Part shown: piece by piece, positions 53,646 to 64,000 of the stretch
How the letters are laid out: the number at the start of each line of letters is the position of its first letter
Numbering within the stretch: position 1 is the stretch's first letter
Notes under the pieces: model-generated
What the model was told of the DNA's origin: nothing
Seen by the model: the letters and a program-made list of their open reading frames with translations, nothing else
Databases searched by the model: none
Source of the DNA: Clavaria fumosa
Taxonomy: Eukaryota > Basidiomycota > Agaricomycetes > Agaricales > Clavariaceae
Reading direction: 5' to 3'
Length of the DNA: 64,000 bases
Assembly: GCA_951802425.1 (NCBI GenBank)
Contig: OX637806.1
Span: 62,001-126,000, forward strand
Translations under genes and position numbers: made by a program

Positions 53646-53720
53646 GTGGCTGCATGGCATAGCTGGTAACTGCATTTCCAAGTGACACAAGGATTTGGGT
53701 TCAACTCTGGCTGGTGACAT
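53646..53720 (+). ncRNA. tRNA-like / SINE-like unit, right arm of FB2
   Basis: The inverted counterpart of 52646-52717, with A box TGGCATAGCTGG (53655-53666) and a degraded B box GGTTCAACTCT (53698-53708). The CG of the B box has become CA, so this copy has lost its probable pol III signal. Confidence 0.5.
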
Positions 53721-54048
53721 TTGTTTTCTTCCATTATGCTTGGACTCCAGTGGACTCCAGTGGACTCCGTGCAGACTCCTGAGGAATCCAGTGGACTCCA
53801 ATCAAGTCCAGTGAGTCCAATCACAGTCCTGACACAGTCCAGTGGAGTCCAATCACAGTCCTAACACAGTCCAGTGGAGTCCAATCATAGTCCTGACCCA
53901 GTCCAATCACAGTCCAGTGGGACTTGGTTCGGAGTCCTGTGGAGTCCTGAGGACTCCAACTGGAATCCAAGGAGTCTGACTGGAGTCTGAGGAGTCCGGT
54001 GGAGTCCATTGGAATGGGTGGACCAGTGTAAAGTCTTGCTTACTCTGA

Positions 54049-55043
54049 TGAATACACTGGTACATTGTACACTGAGATATTCCTTCTCAAAGTTTCTACA
54101 TATTCTAAAAATAATCAAAATGAGTCATGATGACTCATTTCTTGGGTCCCAGTTGTTGGGGATTGTGGGGAAGGACCCCATAATCGCCCCTGATCACTTC
54201 TACAATGTTCCATGACTTTCTGCAATGTTCCTGGTCTTGATTGTGTCATTTTCCCATCTATACCTCCTTTGTTCCCTCTTATCTTCCCCAGACTAGTCAT
54301 AAACAGGTGCACTAGCTTTATCTAGCATGTGTTTCAGCCCTAGACTATGCTGTGTATGTACTAGCAACACTCTTATACAAAGGGAGACAACTGCACACAA
54401 AGGTCATGGGCATGCAGTCTGCTCATAAGGATGAGCAGTCCATATATTTGGCAATGTGGCAGCATCAGCCATCAGCGCTGATCGCTGCCCCTTCCTACAT
54501 GGGAATTGAGTTGACCTGTCAGTCCTTGATCACCTGATTGAGGCCCAATCATGATTGGGGCTGCCCCACAACATCAGAGTGGTGCTAGACTCACACCAGT
54601 GAGTTTGTGACCCTGTAGCTCAGCCGCAAGTGCCCCGCGTCTCTTGTAAACTCGCGGGTATGACATTATAGACCTTCCCAACATCTCTGTCTGTTCAGCC
54701 TTTCCATTTAAAGCTTCCCTTTAGTGCTATTTCAGTAATACTAGGATGTAGCTTAAACAGTAGTAGAACCAGCTTGAGGGAGTAAATAACAGTTATTTCC
54801 TTCTGCCTTTATGCATATAAGGGTAACAAGGCAGTGGAAATTCAATGGTAAAGACTGTTTGTTTGTGTGGTTCTTTATTCCTACTGTAGAGCCAATTCTT
54901 TCCCTCCTAGTGTCACCTCTCATAGCTGAAGTCATATTGGGAGTAAGTTCACATGGGTAAGTGGTAAAGAACAGCTAGACAACATAAAGAGAGCATGTAT
55001 TGAAGAGACACATATTAGCTGAATTGGTTCCTTGAGGGGCTAG
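54049..55043. other. Unassigned sequence
   Basis: No supported gene. A 19-bp palindrome ATGAGTCATGATGACTCAT (54119-54137) contains two TGA(G/C)TCA cores, known as binding sites for Gcn4/AP-1-type bZIP factors; it could be chance. Confidence 0.35.
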
Positions 55044-58000
55044 GTGCTGTGGATCATCAAGCACCCTAACACTGCTCTCAAGCTTGCTGACACTTTCCTC
55101 TCAGGCCTCTGCACCAACTCTGGCTGTCTTATGTGCAACCCTGAACTTTGCAATATTTATGACTTCCTGGAGAACTTCCTTCTACAAGATGAGATCCAGT
55201 GCATGAAACCTCACAAGGCTCAAGCATTGAAAAGCTTCATGATAGCAGCCCATGCCAAACCTGACAGTGAAATGCTGACAGCCTTCCTTTCTGGTATGGT
55301 CAGGAAGGCACAATTCATGGACAACAACCATCACACAGGCCACAACTCCTACAGGAACTAGTTCAAGAGGATGAAAATCACATCCAAAATACATATTTTC
55401 ATGGAAAAAGCACTAGTGGATAGTGAGACCCATCCCAAGCAACTACTTGCTGTGCAGTCACCCATGGATACAGCAGATCACATGTTGCTGGAAATGAGGG
55501 GAATTTATACCACAGCAGAGAGGATGGTTGCAATTACTCAGGCAGTATACAGCAGGAATGCCTTGACCAGCATGGTAGTGCCTCATTGCATGTCTGCTGT
55601 GATTTCTTGTCTGCTGCACCATGCTTGGGAACACCTTCACAACAGCAAAAGCAAGCTATGGATAAGATGAATAACCTCAAGGACACAGCCCAACAGGTGG
55701 CAAAGAGTAAGTGAAGGTTTCTGAAATCTTGGTGCCATTCACACCTGCAGGCAGAGATTGAGACTTCCACAATCACCAATTATTGCTGTTTTCAGTGCAC
55801 TTGGCAGACTGCACATAATGCACAAATTTACGCTAATTTAAAAGATGAATCTGAGGTAAGGCTTATATGGACAATCTTAAAGTATATCATTAGGGCTACA
55901 CAGCCACATTTCTACATTGCAAAATATGTTATATTGGGGGAGATATAGGTGAATCTTCATTTTTGGTTACACAAACATATGTGATAAATAACTCAGGAAC
56001 AAGGCATCTGATAGGCATGGTTATGAGAGCAAAAATGGTGTAGATTAGGAGGGCTAGGCAGCCCCATATGTATAAAAAAGGATTAGTGACAAATAAGTAC
56101 AAATATATGCATAACAAAATGGTGCAGATTTTGTTATGCATATATTTGTACTTATTTGTCACTAATCCTTTTTTATACATATGGGGCTGCCTAGCCCTCC
56201 TAATCTACACCATTTTTGCTCTCATAACCATGCCTATCAGATGCCTTGTTCCTGAGTTATTTATCACATATGTTTGTGTAACCAAAAATGAAGATTCACC
56301 TATATCTCCCCCAATATAACATATTTTGCAATGTAGAAATGTGGCTGTGTAGCCCTAATGATATACTTTAAGATTGTCCATATAAGCCTTACCTCAGATT
56401 CATCTTTTAAATTAGCGTAAATTTGTGTGTTATGTATGTGCAGTCCGCCAAGTGCACTGAAAACAGCAATAATCTTTGATATCACTGGCAACCTCACAGG
56501 TGTTATGAGGGAGCAGCATCTGGCATGTTGCCTACTTGTACAGATGCTGTCATAGACCCAGCACCAGCAACAGCACAGGATGTCAAGGATCTAATCAAAG
56601 CAGTCAAGGCATACGAACAAGCTGTGGAGTGGCATCTGAAGGAGTTGGAAGTGGAGGGAGGGGTAAATGAGTTCTTAGCCACAGTTAAAGCATTGATCCA
56701 CTCAATGAAAGGGATCCTGGATAGCATTGAGCAAGAGGATCCAATTGCAGTTGGTGAGTGAGATAAAGGGAAGTGTATGTAGCAGATATTCATTGGTATT
56801 TCAGAAAACTGGGGTCGAGCATGGGCAAAGAATCTTCTCATCAATATTGTTGCCTCTGAAGAATGAAGAAGACATGAAGTGAATCTGGGAGATGTATGTC
56901 CAGTATTTCAGATCACAAGTTGGCACCTCTGAATCAAGAATGGATATCATTGGCTTTGAGGAAGATGGGAGGAAGCACTGGAGGGAGACAGGCGACCTTG
57001 GTGTGCAGAAGTGGAGAAATGTTGATGAAGAGACTCTAGACTGCCTGCTTGGATACAGGGATGGTCAGCCCACACTATTCACAAAGTATTGCTCAAAATC
57101 AGGCCAGACAGCTTGGGATGCAGGGTGGATGCCCACAGCTGGGGAAATAGACCTCTCAGCTGCCCCAGACCTTTCAGAACTGTGCCCCATGTGGCACCAG
57201 AAAGTTGGTGTTGTGGCAATGGTGGAACTACTTTGGATGAGAGAGCAGCAGCCAGGAACACCAGGCATATTGTTGGCCAATAAAGTGGGACTGGGAAAGA
57301 GCATTCAGATCATGTTGTTGATCACCCTTCTCATTGAAACTTACATGGTGCAGGAAATTGCCAAGGGAGGGGAAACAGCTAGAACCTCACCCATCATCAG
57401 TGCACTCAAGATTTAACTTTGGATCAATTTGATTTATGAGGTGCTAGCAGGAAAGAAGTTCTTTGCTGGTCTAGAAGAGGTTCCCAATCAGCCTCACCTC
57501 CTTGTCATCCCAAATGGGCTCATTAATCAGTGGGTGAAGGAGTTGAAGACATTCTTTGACAGCTAATCTATCAGTTTCCAACCCAGTCAAAAGACTTCCA
57601 GTTGTGGTTTACTCAAGGATCATGGGCTGAATCAAGACAGCCCTTCATCAAGTGAATTGTGATTGAACTGACAATTGGGTTGGTTTGGCTTCTACAAGGC
57701 ATTTACAGCAGGCCAGATGATGGGACCATTGGGTGAGAAGTTATGTTGAGGATTCTGCCAATCACAGATGACTACAATTGGGGCAACCTCATGTTCTTGC
57801 CTTTGCCAAGCTGCAACAAAGATGTTCCTGTGCCTTTTTGCCTATATGGTGCTGTGTTTTTGTTACTGCTGAAGTGGCCTCCTGAGGTCCAGACACCACA
57901 TCTCAGTGCTAGAAACAAGATGGCTCTTCATGATAGATGCTACCAAGCCTACTTTGGCTTGTTGTACCTCTTCCTTTACACTAAGCTGGTCAAGAGTGGA

Positions 58001-58521
58001 TTCACTCAGCCTACCATCTGCATCCAGAAAGGAAATACAAAACCTCATCAAAATCACCAACCTGATCCAATGCCAAGTTTTCAGCAGCTTCCAGTAACAT
58101 TCCCACAACCAGAAGTCAATATGGCCAATGATCTCGAGGTCGAGAACCTGGTTCTCCCAGAACACCACCATGACCCTGCTGCCACCTGCACTGCACTTTG
58201 GTTGTGCTTCCTTATGGACATCCTACAAAAATGTGGGATTGCAAAGCAGGGAGGGACATATTGCTGGCTCATGATGGCTCAGTGAGAATCTGTAACTGAG
58301 GAGACCTATAAGGACCTAGACCTCTCCAAGGTATTCACCAGAGTGCAGTGGAAGCATGCATCACACCCTGAGGTCATGGCAGCATTTGAGAAGTTTTGGC
58401 CCAACAAAGAGCATGTCTTGCCTGCTTTGGCTCAACATTCCAGGAGGATGGGCTATTACTTAGAATGGAAATCCTATGCATCAACTGTGGAAGCCAGTAA
58501 TCAGACAAATGATAGGGGCTG
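55044..58521 (+). pseudogene. Decayed gene with SNF2-type helicase motif I
   Basis: Segments in order: a Cys-containing part (55044-55670, CTNSGCLMCNPELC); an intron of about 770 bp whose body is the FB3 hairpin; a coiled-coil-like part (56525-56758) ending at a normal intron (GTGAGT...TTTCAG, about 56752-56803); then 56892-57416 with LCPMWHQKVGVVAMVELLW and the nucleotide-binding motif LLANKVGLGKSIQ, followed near 57505 by LLVIPNGLINQWVKELKTFF. The last two are the motif I and Ia style of SNF2-family ATPases. Several TGA stops and frame slips occur (near 56880, 57415, 57565). Later parts (57743-58521) are unassigned. Whether all pieces belong to one gene is inference. Confidence 0.5.
55783..56469. 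mobile_element. Hairpin MITE FB3 (687 bp, about 340-bp arms)
   Basis: Near-perfect inverted arms start TTGCTGTTTTCAGTGCAC and meet at a 7-nt loop near 56121-56127. TA lies at both outer edges (55781-55782 and 56470-56471), fitting a TA target duplication as in Tc1/mariner-type MITEs. The same short frame (MYKKGLVTNKYKYMHNK) reads on both strands because of the palindrome. Confidence 0.8.
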
Positions 58522-58601
58522 AGCTGTGACAATGTGTCACAGTTTGAAATTAAGAGTCCAGGCTAGCTGGGTTAGGACACAGGGCTAGGGTGGACAAGTG
58601 G

Positions 58602-58783
58602 ATCTTAGTATTATATCAGACTGGGTCTCACACATCTTAAAGGTAAGGTCATGATGACAATACTAAGATAAGGGGAAAAGAGTACAAAAAAGGAAAAGAC
58701 AAAGTACTTATAGTGAACACCTTGGCACTTGCTGGTCCCATGCTCAGCAGACCCTCAGATCATGTGATGCACCCAAGCCACAG
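58602..58783 (+). repeat. Dispersed repeat R1, copy 2
   Basis: Matches 50157-50333 in the same orientation, including GGTAAGGTCATGATGACAAT. The flanks differ, so this is a dispersed rather than segmental repeat. Confidence 0.65.
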
Positions 58784-59215
58784 GTCATGTGATCTTACGA
58801 TTACATAATCTGACCCCAGCCACAGGTCATGTGACCTTCCAACAACCCTCCCCAGTTTGTCCACAACTCCTCTTTGGGATGGCTTACATAAGCAATCCTA
58901 ACAATGGGTTACCCACACCATTCCCTAGAGTCTCTACCTTAGGCACATGACATGGAATTCCATCATTTTTGGCCCTTCCCCTTACAGCACATAAATAACA
59001 GCAGCAATAATGGCAGAGGAAGGAGTCTTCTCACCTTGTATTGGAGCCAACCTCCTAGTTGCTCTAAGGGCCATCCCACTGCCAGGTGATTCAAGCTCTA
59101 CTTCATGCAGTGCTTCTCAACTCTGAACTCAGCTTGTAAATGGCAGTGCTTGCAGGTGGATTTTTGGCACTGTGGTCAACTGAGCTCCCTGAGTCATCAC
59201 CATATTAGGTTGATA
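58784..59215. other. Unassigned sequence
   Basis: No gene seen. CACAGGTCATGTGA occurs twice near the start (58779-58833). Confidence 0.35.
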
Positions 59216-59350
59216 GAGACCTGGGACTTGGACACCTGAGACCTGAGACACCTGGGACCAGACACCTGGGACCAGACACCTGGGACCTGGGACACCTGGG
59301 ACCTGAGACACCCTGGGACCTGGCACTTGGGACCTGGGACACCTGGGACC
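59216..59350. repeat. Minisatellite of CACCTGGGAC units, second site
   Basis: Tandem ACCTGGGAC / ACACCTGAGACC units like those at 17632-17812. The flanking sequences do not match, so the unit itself appears to be mobile or to arise repeatedly. Confidence 0.7.
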
Positions 59351-59746
59351 TGAGAAGGATTGTTGTAATTCTTGGGTGCTTGTCCAGGGTCTCTTTCCAT
59401 GGTGGCTTGATGAGTGGGTGTCACATTAGTCAGCTGTGCTATGCATTGTATTGGTGTTTGTCTTGAGAGGGGTATTTGGATGGAGAAAGGTCATGTGTGG
59501 TTTCTGTGGGTGATTCTGATTCTGGTGATTGGCAGCAGAATGCGTGTAAGAACTGGTGAGCTGGGGAGAAGACAGTGTAAGCATATAGAGTATGAAAGGA
59601 AAAGTCAGTGGGTGACTTGTTGTCACAAAACCCTTGCAAGCAAGGGAACTTGATTTTTTTTTCTTAACACAGTTTGTACTGCTGGTATGTAGCTAATGGT
59701 AAGTAGAGTATAGCTCCCTGGTGCCAATCTCTCATGCCATCAACTG
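59351..59746. other. Unassigned sequence
   Basis: No supported gene or repeat. Confidence 0.3.
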
Positions 59747-60052
59747 TCAGAAGAAAGGTATGTCACAATGAGTGAACCTGAATGGATAATCTGCTCTGGC
59801 AATCACCTCCAGAAACATACAGGTGAAGACACCACAATCATCACCATTGAGATCAAAAAATGAGGGTTGGAAACCCATAGCAGTACACACTTCAAACAAC
59901 TGTTGAGGCAGAGGCCCTAGACTGTTATGGGCCTCTATTCTCTTCTGACAAAAGTTTACTGCAGCAGAAATCCAGTGACAACCCTCCCAATGTATGGCTA
60001 GAAGCAGCATGTCTTGCTCAAACAGTTTGACCTGGTCAAAAGTAGCATGCAT
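59747..60052 (-). pseudogene. Ulp1-like (C48) cysteine protease fragment
   Basis: A 101-codon stretch with MLLLAIHWEGCHWISAAVNF (catalytic His in GCHW), HNSLG where the family has a D-S motif, and NGDDCGVFTCMFLE (catalytic Cys). It is therefore the C-terminal part of a SUMO/ubiquitin-like protease fold. The Asp-to-Asn change at the second triad position and the missing N-terminal part suggest a dead fragment. Ulp1 domains are common in DNA transposons of mushroom genomes, so it may be a transposon remnant rather than a host deSUMOylase. Confidence 0.65.
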
Positions 60053-60809
60053 TGAGCACTTTAGGGACTAAGTTGCCATATCTTCTTGGTCCAACCTGCT
60101 AGCCTGCCTTTGCTCCCTCTGTGGTGAGCTTCTTCCAAAAGAATGTGGGCATGTAGTGTATGCACAGTGGGGCAGTAGTGCTGTCAGCATCAGACTCCTG
60201 CTTATGGGATCTCTCATGGATCAACATTCTGTAGAAGTTAATTATCTCATCATTCAGGTGCCTGCCAGGTTTCAATCAATGGAGATCACTGTCGGTCACA
60301 ACTTGTCCTTTAAGCTGAGAAATGACACCCTTGTGGGTCATGATATCCTGCAGTACATCAGCATCAAGGCACCTGAGAAGCAGATTAGGTGAGCAGTGGA
60401 GCATTAGTGGCCTTACAACCCTTACTAGTGCTGGCATTGGGTGTTCTCTGTCTGAAATGCAGCTGCTTACGTTACAGAGTTTGGAAGCATAGAATATATA
60501 TGGTGAGTGTTAAGATCTGATTCTTTGCTCCAAGAGGGGTAGGGTAGTGTAGAGGAGACAAAAAGGTGGCAAAGGCAAAGCTGGAGCAGAGTGGAGTCTG
60601 GTCAGAGTCTGGATCAGAGTTGTGCAGGAAGCTCTCCTCTACACAAAGGAGAGACTAGAGGGTCAAAAGGATGGGACTGTGGCCTCAACTTGTGGGTTGT
60701 GCCACTGCATGTATATGTGTCCCAATTTAACCTTGCTGGTGCAACATTTGACAAACCGCAAAGGATCCTTGCTGCAAGTTCATCTCAAGAAGGTGTGTCA
60801 GATATGGTC
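60053..60809. other. Unassigned sequence upstream of the NTPase gene
   Basis: Short frames only (for example 60156-60392) with no recognised domain. The NTPase 5' exons may begin near 60620, where a Cys-rich stretch (CGLCHCMYMC) is open, but I cannot fix the start. Confidence 0.35.
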
Positions 60810-63466
60810 AACCTCTGAACTCCTGGCTAACAGCATTCTAGCAATGGTCAGGTCGTGGCATGTTCCCTACAAGGGGAATATATCTGAAGTCGCATACAAG
60901 TACATGCAATCACACAACGACCCCAATCTGTATGCACATGTGTTGGCGATTGTACAATCGTCCGGCATGGGCAAATCGCGCATGATCGACCAGCTCTCTA
61001 AGAGTCACTTTTCAATCCCTCTTAATTTGCATGAGGGAGAATCAGGTCTGTCTGTCATTCCTTCTCATCTTTGATTCTAGAGCTCTGAGATCCAGCTGAA
61101 AGGTTTTCCCACTTCCGATTCCCGAGTCCGTGAGTGGTTGAAAACATTTTCTTACTCTCCTGCCAACAGCGATTCACGATGCTGCGCTTTTCTCAAAGCT
61201 TTGTTTCAGAAAACATTGGAAGTAGTCAGGGGCCCAGAAAATCAAATTCTCAAGGCAATCTTGGAATCACCTGACCTGACTGTAGAAGAAAAATCAGATG
61301 CACAAGTGAATTATCCAAGCGATCTTCCAGGGCAATTCCAGCTGTTCATGACGATCGGACAGAGGTTTTCCAAGCAAGGTGACCTTCGCATCAACTTCTA
61401 TGACAACATCATCAAATTGGCAGACGAGGCCAGTTGCCGGTAGTAATCCTCTCTTATCAGGCTAATATTAATTGCATGTAGATATTCCATCAGCAGCTCC
61501 AATCATCCACGGACCGCAAAACTCCAGAGGGCGGGTTCGGTTCACCAGGTGATTCAAATTTTTTTCTGGGCAATTCTATCTCACCCAACCAACCAGGATC
61601 GACGGTCAAACTTTCAGCTGTCGTCGACTGTTTGCTGCAAGCAATCAAGCCTGGCTACAGTTGTAAAAGCCCTCTTTTGTTTCTGTCGTTTGATGAGGCT
61701 CATACCATCGCAACCCCAATACATTGCAATGGAAAGAAATGGACCATATTCTCTTCGATGAGGTGTTCCTTGCAGAGCATATCGTTGTTGCCCGTTTGGG
61801 CTCTATTCTTGTCTACAGCAGGGAAACTCTATCAGTTCGCCCCCACTCATGACTTGGATGATTCAAACCGCGTCATCGAAGGCATCTTGACTATTTTGAC
61901 GCCGTTTAGCGCATTGGGATTTGATCTCCTCATGGAGGTGCAGTCTGATGGCAGTGCCACACTGGATGACATTGTTTCAGAGGAATATAGATTATCGTTG
62001 GGTCGGCCACTGTATGTGCTTTTCAATGTACTATATTATATGCTCATGGCTGCTATGTTCATGCAACCAGCTGGAAGAGTCGTTACCAGACGGGCAGTCC
62101 TAAAGTGTGGGAGACAATAGTCAGCTTTGCTATCGAGAAATTGATCTGCAGAACCTACCTGCCCCATGAAGTTAAAAATTTCTCAACAGAGGTGCTTTTT
62201 GCTATATTGTCGCACCGCCTTGTGTTGGACTTCAACACCCCTGCTTACTCCCCTTTCTGACGGCAAGACGCTGTAGAAGTAGAAAAAGAGATGGTCCAGG
62301 TGGAGAAGCATATGCGTGTCTGCTTGGGCGTCAAAAAGGGTTTCGAATCTCTTGTGACTGTAGCAGCCTCAGAACCGATCCTGGCTGAAGCCGCAGCCAC
62401 TCTCATGCAGCATAGTCACTTCAGTTCTTGCCGTGCACTGTGCCAGATCTTGCAATGGTCTGGGATGAGCAAGGGGGATCAAGGGGAACTCATTGTCACC
62501 AATATCATTGTCGACACAATCGATAGTCTCTCATTCAAACACGGGCGACTCCAGTCGTTCATTGTCAAGACGACATCATTCTTCGAGGCTCTATTTGCCA
62601 AAAACCTGTACCAGGAGCATATCAAGAATGCTCTGCCATCGAGGTTGCGAGATTACAGGGATGACAAGAGCTTTGTGGAGACATTCAGAGACTCTCATAT
62701 CTACCTCACCCATTTTATCAAGGTTCATGACTTCTTGGTATTGTCCAATGGCTTCATCTTGGCATGTGTTGCCCAGGGAGTAGGAATTATCTGTGTCAAC
62801 AACCAAGCCGGCATCGATATCATCCTCCCGATGCTCTACAATGACAAAAGGTTGAAGAGGACGAATATTACTGCCATCCTGATACAGATCAAGAACGATG
62901 CTAAATTCTCAGTCACTCCAAAGCCGTACATCTTTTCCGCTATGAGCCCCTTCACTTTGAAGTTTTTCAACAAGTCGGAGCCAAACCCTTGGCTGATAAT
63001 CCGCATGGTATACGCACTTGCGGCTCGCAAATCTGTTGTTTGCGTCATGCAATGTGGCAGACGAACATCTTCATGCAAACGAACATCTTCACAGAAAGCT
63101 CAGAGCACACTTAACCACAACTACACCTCTTTCGACATCTGGTGCAGCCATATGTCGTCTGCTACTTTTAGGGCGATTCGTCCTCAGGATAACAACACAT
63201 ACCAAGAATTGTTACAACAGTCAAAAGAAATCACAGACATGTTTGACCCCGAACAAGATTCCTTGAAGCAAGTCACGATGTCCATGTATCCTTGTGCAAC
63301 TACCAATCCTGCTCATTGGAATTCGTTTTTTGATCTTGGGAGCATTGTGATGGATGCAAGTCTGCTTGAGGTGAAAGGAATGAAGGTCAATTATGCATAC
63401 TGGAATAATTCAATGATGTTACAACTGCATTTTTATAATCTGCCAGTGGTTCAAACCAGTGAATGA
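60810..63466 (+). pseudogene. P-loop NTPase with PD-(D/E)XK-like nuclease domain, damaged
   Basis: P-loop AIVQSSGMGKSRMIDQL (near 60950-60995), then GFPTSDSRVREWLKTF; a Walker-B-like LLFLSFDEAH (near 61675-61705) and a sensor-like ALFLSTAGK. After a stop near 62260 comes a long open part (62291-63466) with GDQGELI (near 62477), GIDIILPM and AILIQIKND (near 62875-62900), which fits the E...D...QxK core of a restriction-endonuclease-fold nuclease. Small introns are visible, for example about 61438-61480 and 61550-61597. The arrangement NTPase plus nuclease is that of Crinkler/RHS-like effectors, expanded in basidiomycetes. TGA stops and a phase mismatch at the first intron indicate decay. Confidence 0.6.
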
Positions 63467-64000
63467 TCTGTTCAAGAAATTGATTTTGTGCTTGGAAACT
63501 TGTTGCCCAACATCAGCATCCAATCATCCAACTCTGTCTTAGGCACCATGGTAGAGCTGGAATCAGCAGGCTGTCTCACTACCCATTTGCCAGTGTTCCT
63601 TTGACCAATCTAACCACACTAAATGGAACTGAGTGCATACACCCAATTGTGTTGGAATCAATCACTTATGTTGTGTGGTAAGCTCTTTGGGATTCCTCTC
63701 AATGAATGGGCTTCTCAATATCTCCATATACAATGGGGGCATGACTTGCAGTTATATATTCCAGATAGAGCCAGCTATCTAAGATTTCAGAGTGCCAGGT
63801 TGTTTAAAATGGTTTTGTGGGAAGCCTGTGCCATAAAAATGATGAGCAACTTCAGACAAGAATTCTTCAGACAAGAATTCTTCACAAACATTGATATGGA
63901 ACAGCAAATTTAAAAGGACACCATCAATTGCCTGAGACCAAATTTGTTCCCAGACTTTGTTAAGTTCACTGTGGAGGCCTGTTGCAGCCAAGCAATTTTG
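63467..64000. other. Unassigned sequence at window end
   Basis: One frame (63623-63913) has no recognised domain and contains a direct repeat of AGACAAGAATTCTTC (63856-63885). It may be further 3' sequence of the NTPase/nuclease region or unrelated. Confidence 0.3.

Larger units (their letters stand above)
52261..54038. mobile_element. Foldback element FB2 (1.8-kb palindrome with 10-bp TSD)
   Basis: The ends GGACTTTACACT and AGTGTAAAGTCTTG are inverted and flanked by an exact 10-bp TSD CTTACTCTGA (52251-52260 and 54039-54048), a length typical of Mutator-like elements. Each arm contains 21-bp-class tandem units based on GGAGTCC (for example GGACTCCATTGGAGCCAGCAA), a tRNA-like unit, more GGAGTCC units and an inner unique segment of about 100 bp (53030-53130 and 53190-53270) around a centre near 53140. 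Its long seven-residue-repeat frames (TPLEPAR, DSSQTPE) come from the repeat. No transposase gene is present. Confidence 0.82.

Noticed and set aside
54119..54137. AP-1/Gcn4-like palindrome as a regulatory site
   Set aside because: There is no nearby gene with a supported start, and a 19-bp palindrome can occur by chance in this repeat-rich stretch.
56068..56319. Small protein MYKKGLVTNKYKYMHNK on both strands
   Set aside because: The identical frame on both strands is a consequence of the FB3 hairpin.

Overview
This window looks like a transposon-rich region of a basidiomycete (Agaricomycetes-type) fungus. The support is several chromodomain Ty3/gypsy elements of Tf1/sushi type, short introns of about 45-70 bp with GTAAGT donors, decayed FunK1-type kinase and Crinkler-type NTPase genes, and a Ulp1-like protease fragment. 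I see no certain host housekeeping gene. Most of the 64 kb is nested mobile DNA.

Layout. Positions 1-7291 hold element D, a minus-strand gypsy element with its 5' LTR at 5805-7291, inserted into C (7292-12999, plus strand), a decayed gypsy copy. Positions 13597-16900 hold a broken minus-strand Crinkler-type NTPase fragment followed by a FunK1 kinase. Positions 17827-38690 are a four-level nest: an old foldback copy is split by gypsy element A (17974-38017, TSD ACCTC). A is split inside its protease by a giant palindromic foldback element FB1 (20212-32013). FB1 is split by a young gypsy element B (23086-30074, TSD GGATT). Positions 38728-48770 are a solo LTR (F, TSD CCCTG) split by a complete gypsy element E (38947-47616, TSD TCTAC). 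Positions 48955-50080 are an ancient relative of E (G). The right third has a hAT-type MITE, a second foldback element (FB2, 10-bp TSD, tRNA-like units in both arms), a hairpin MITE (FB3) apparently in an intron of a decayed SNF2-like gene, a Ulp1-like fragment and a broken P-loop NTPase/nuclease gene.

Most unusual point. Two different gypsy families carry, between pol and the 3' LTR, a gene on the opposite strand that encodes a Zn2Cys6-like cysteine cluster. In A it is one 335-codon frame. In E it is a gene of at least six exons with five clean introns and coiled-coil-like 3' exons; it occupies the place of the integrase and chromodomain. Decayed versions persist in C and G. B instead has an extra same-strand ORF after pol and another before gag. 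A, B, D and E also share a self-priming layout: 11-12 nt just after a TATA box in the LTR are complementary to the sequence right after the 5' LTR. Decay is dominated by CpG transitions, often CGA to TGA, as expected of a methylating genome.
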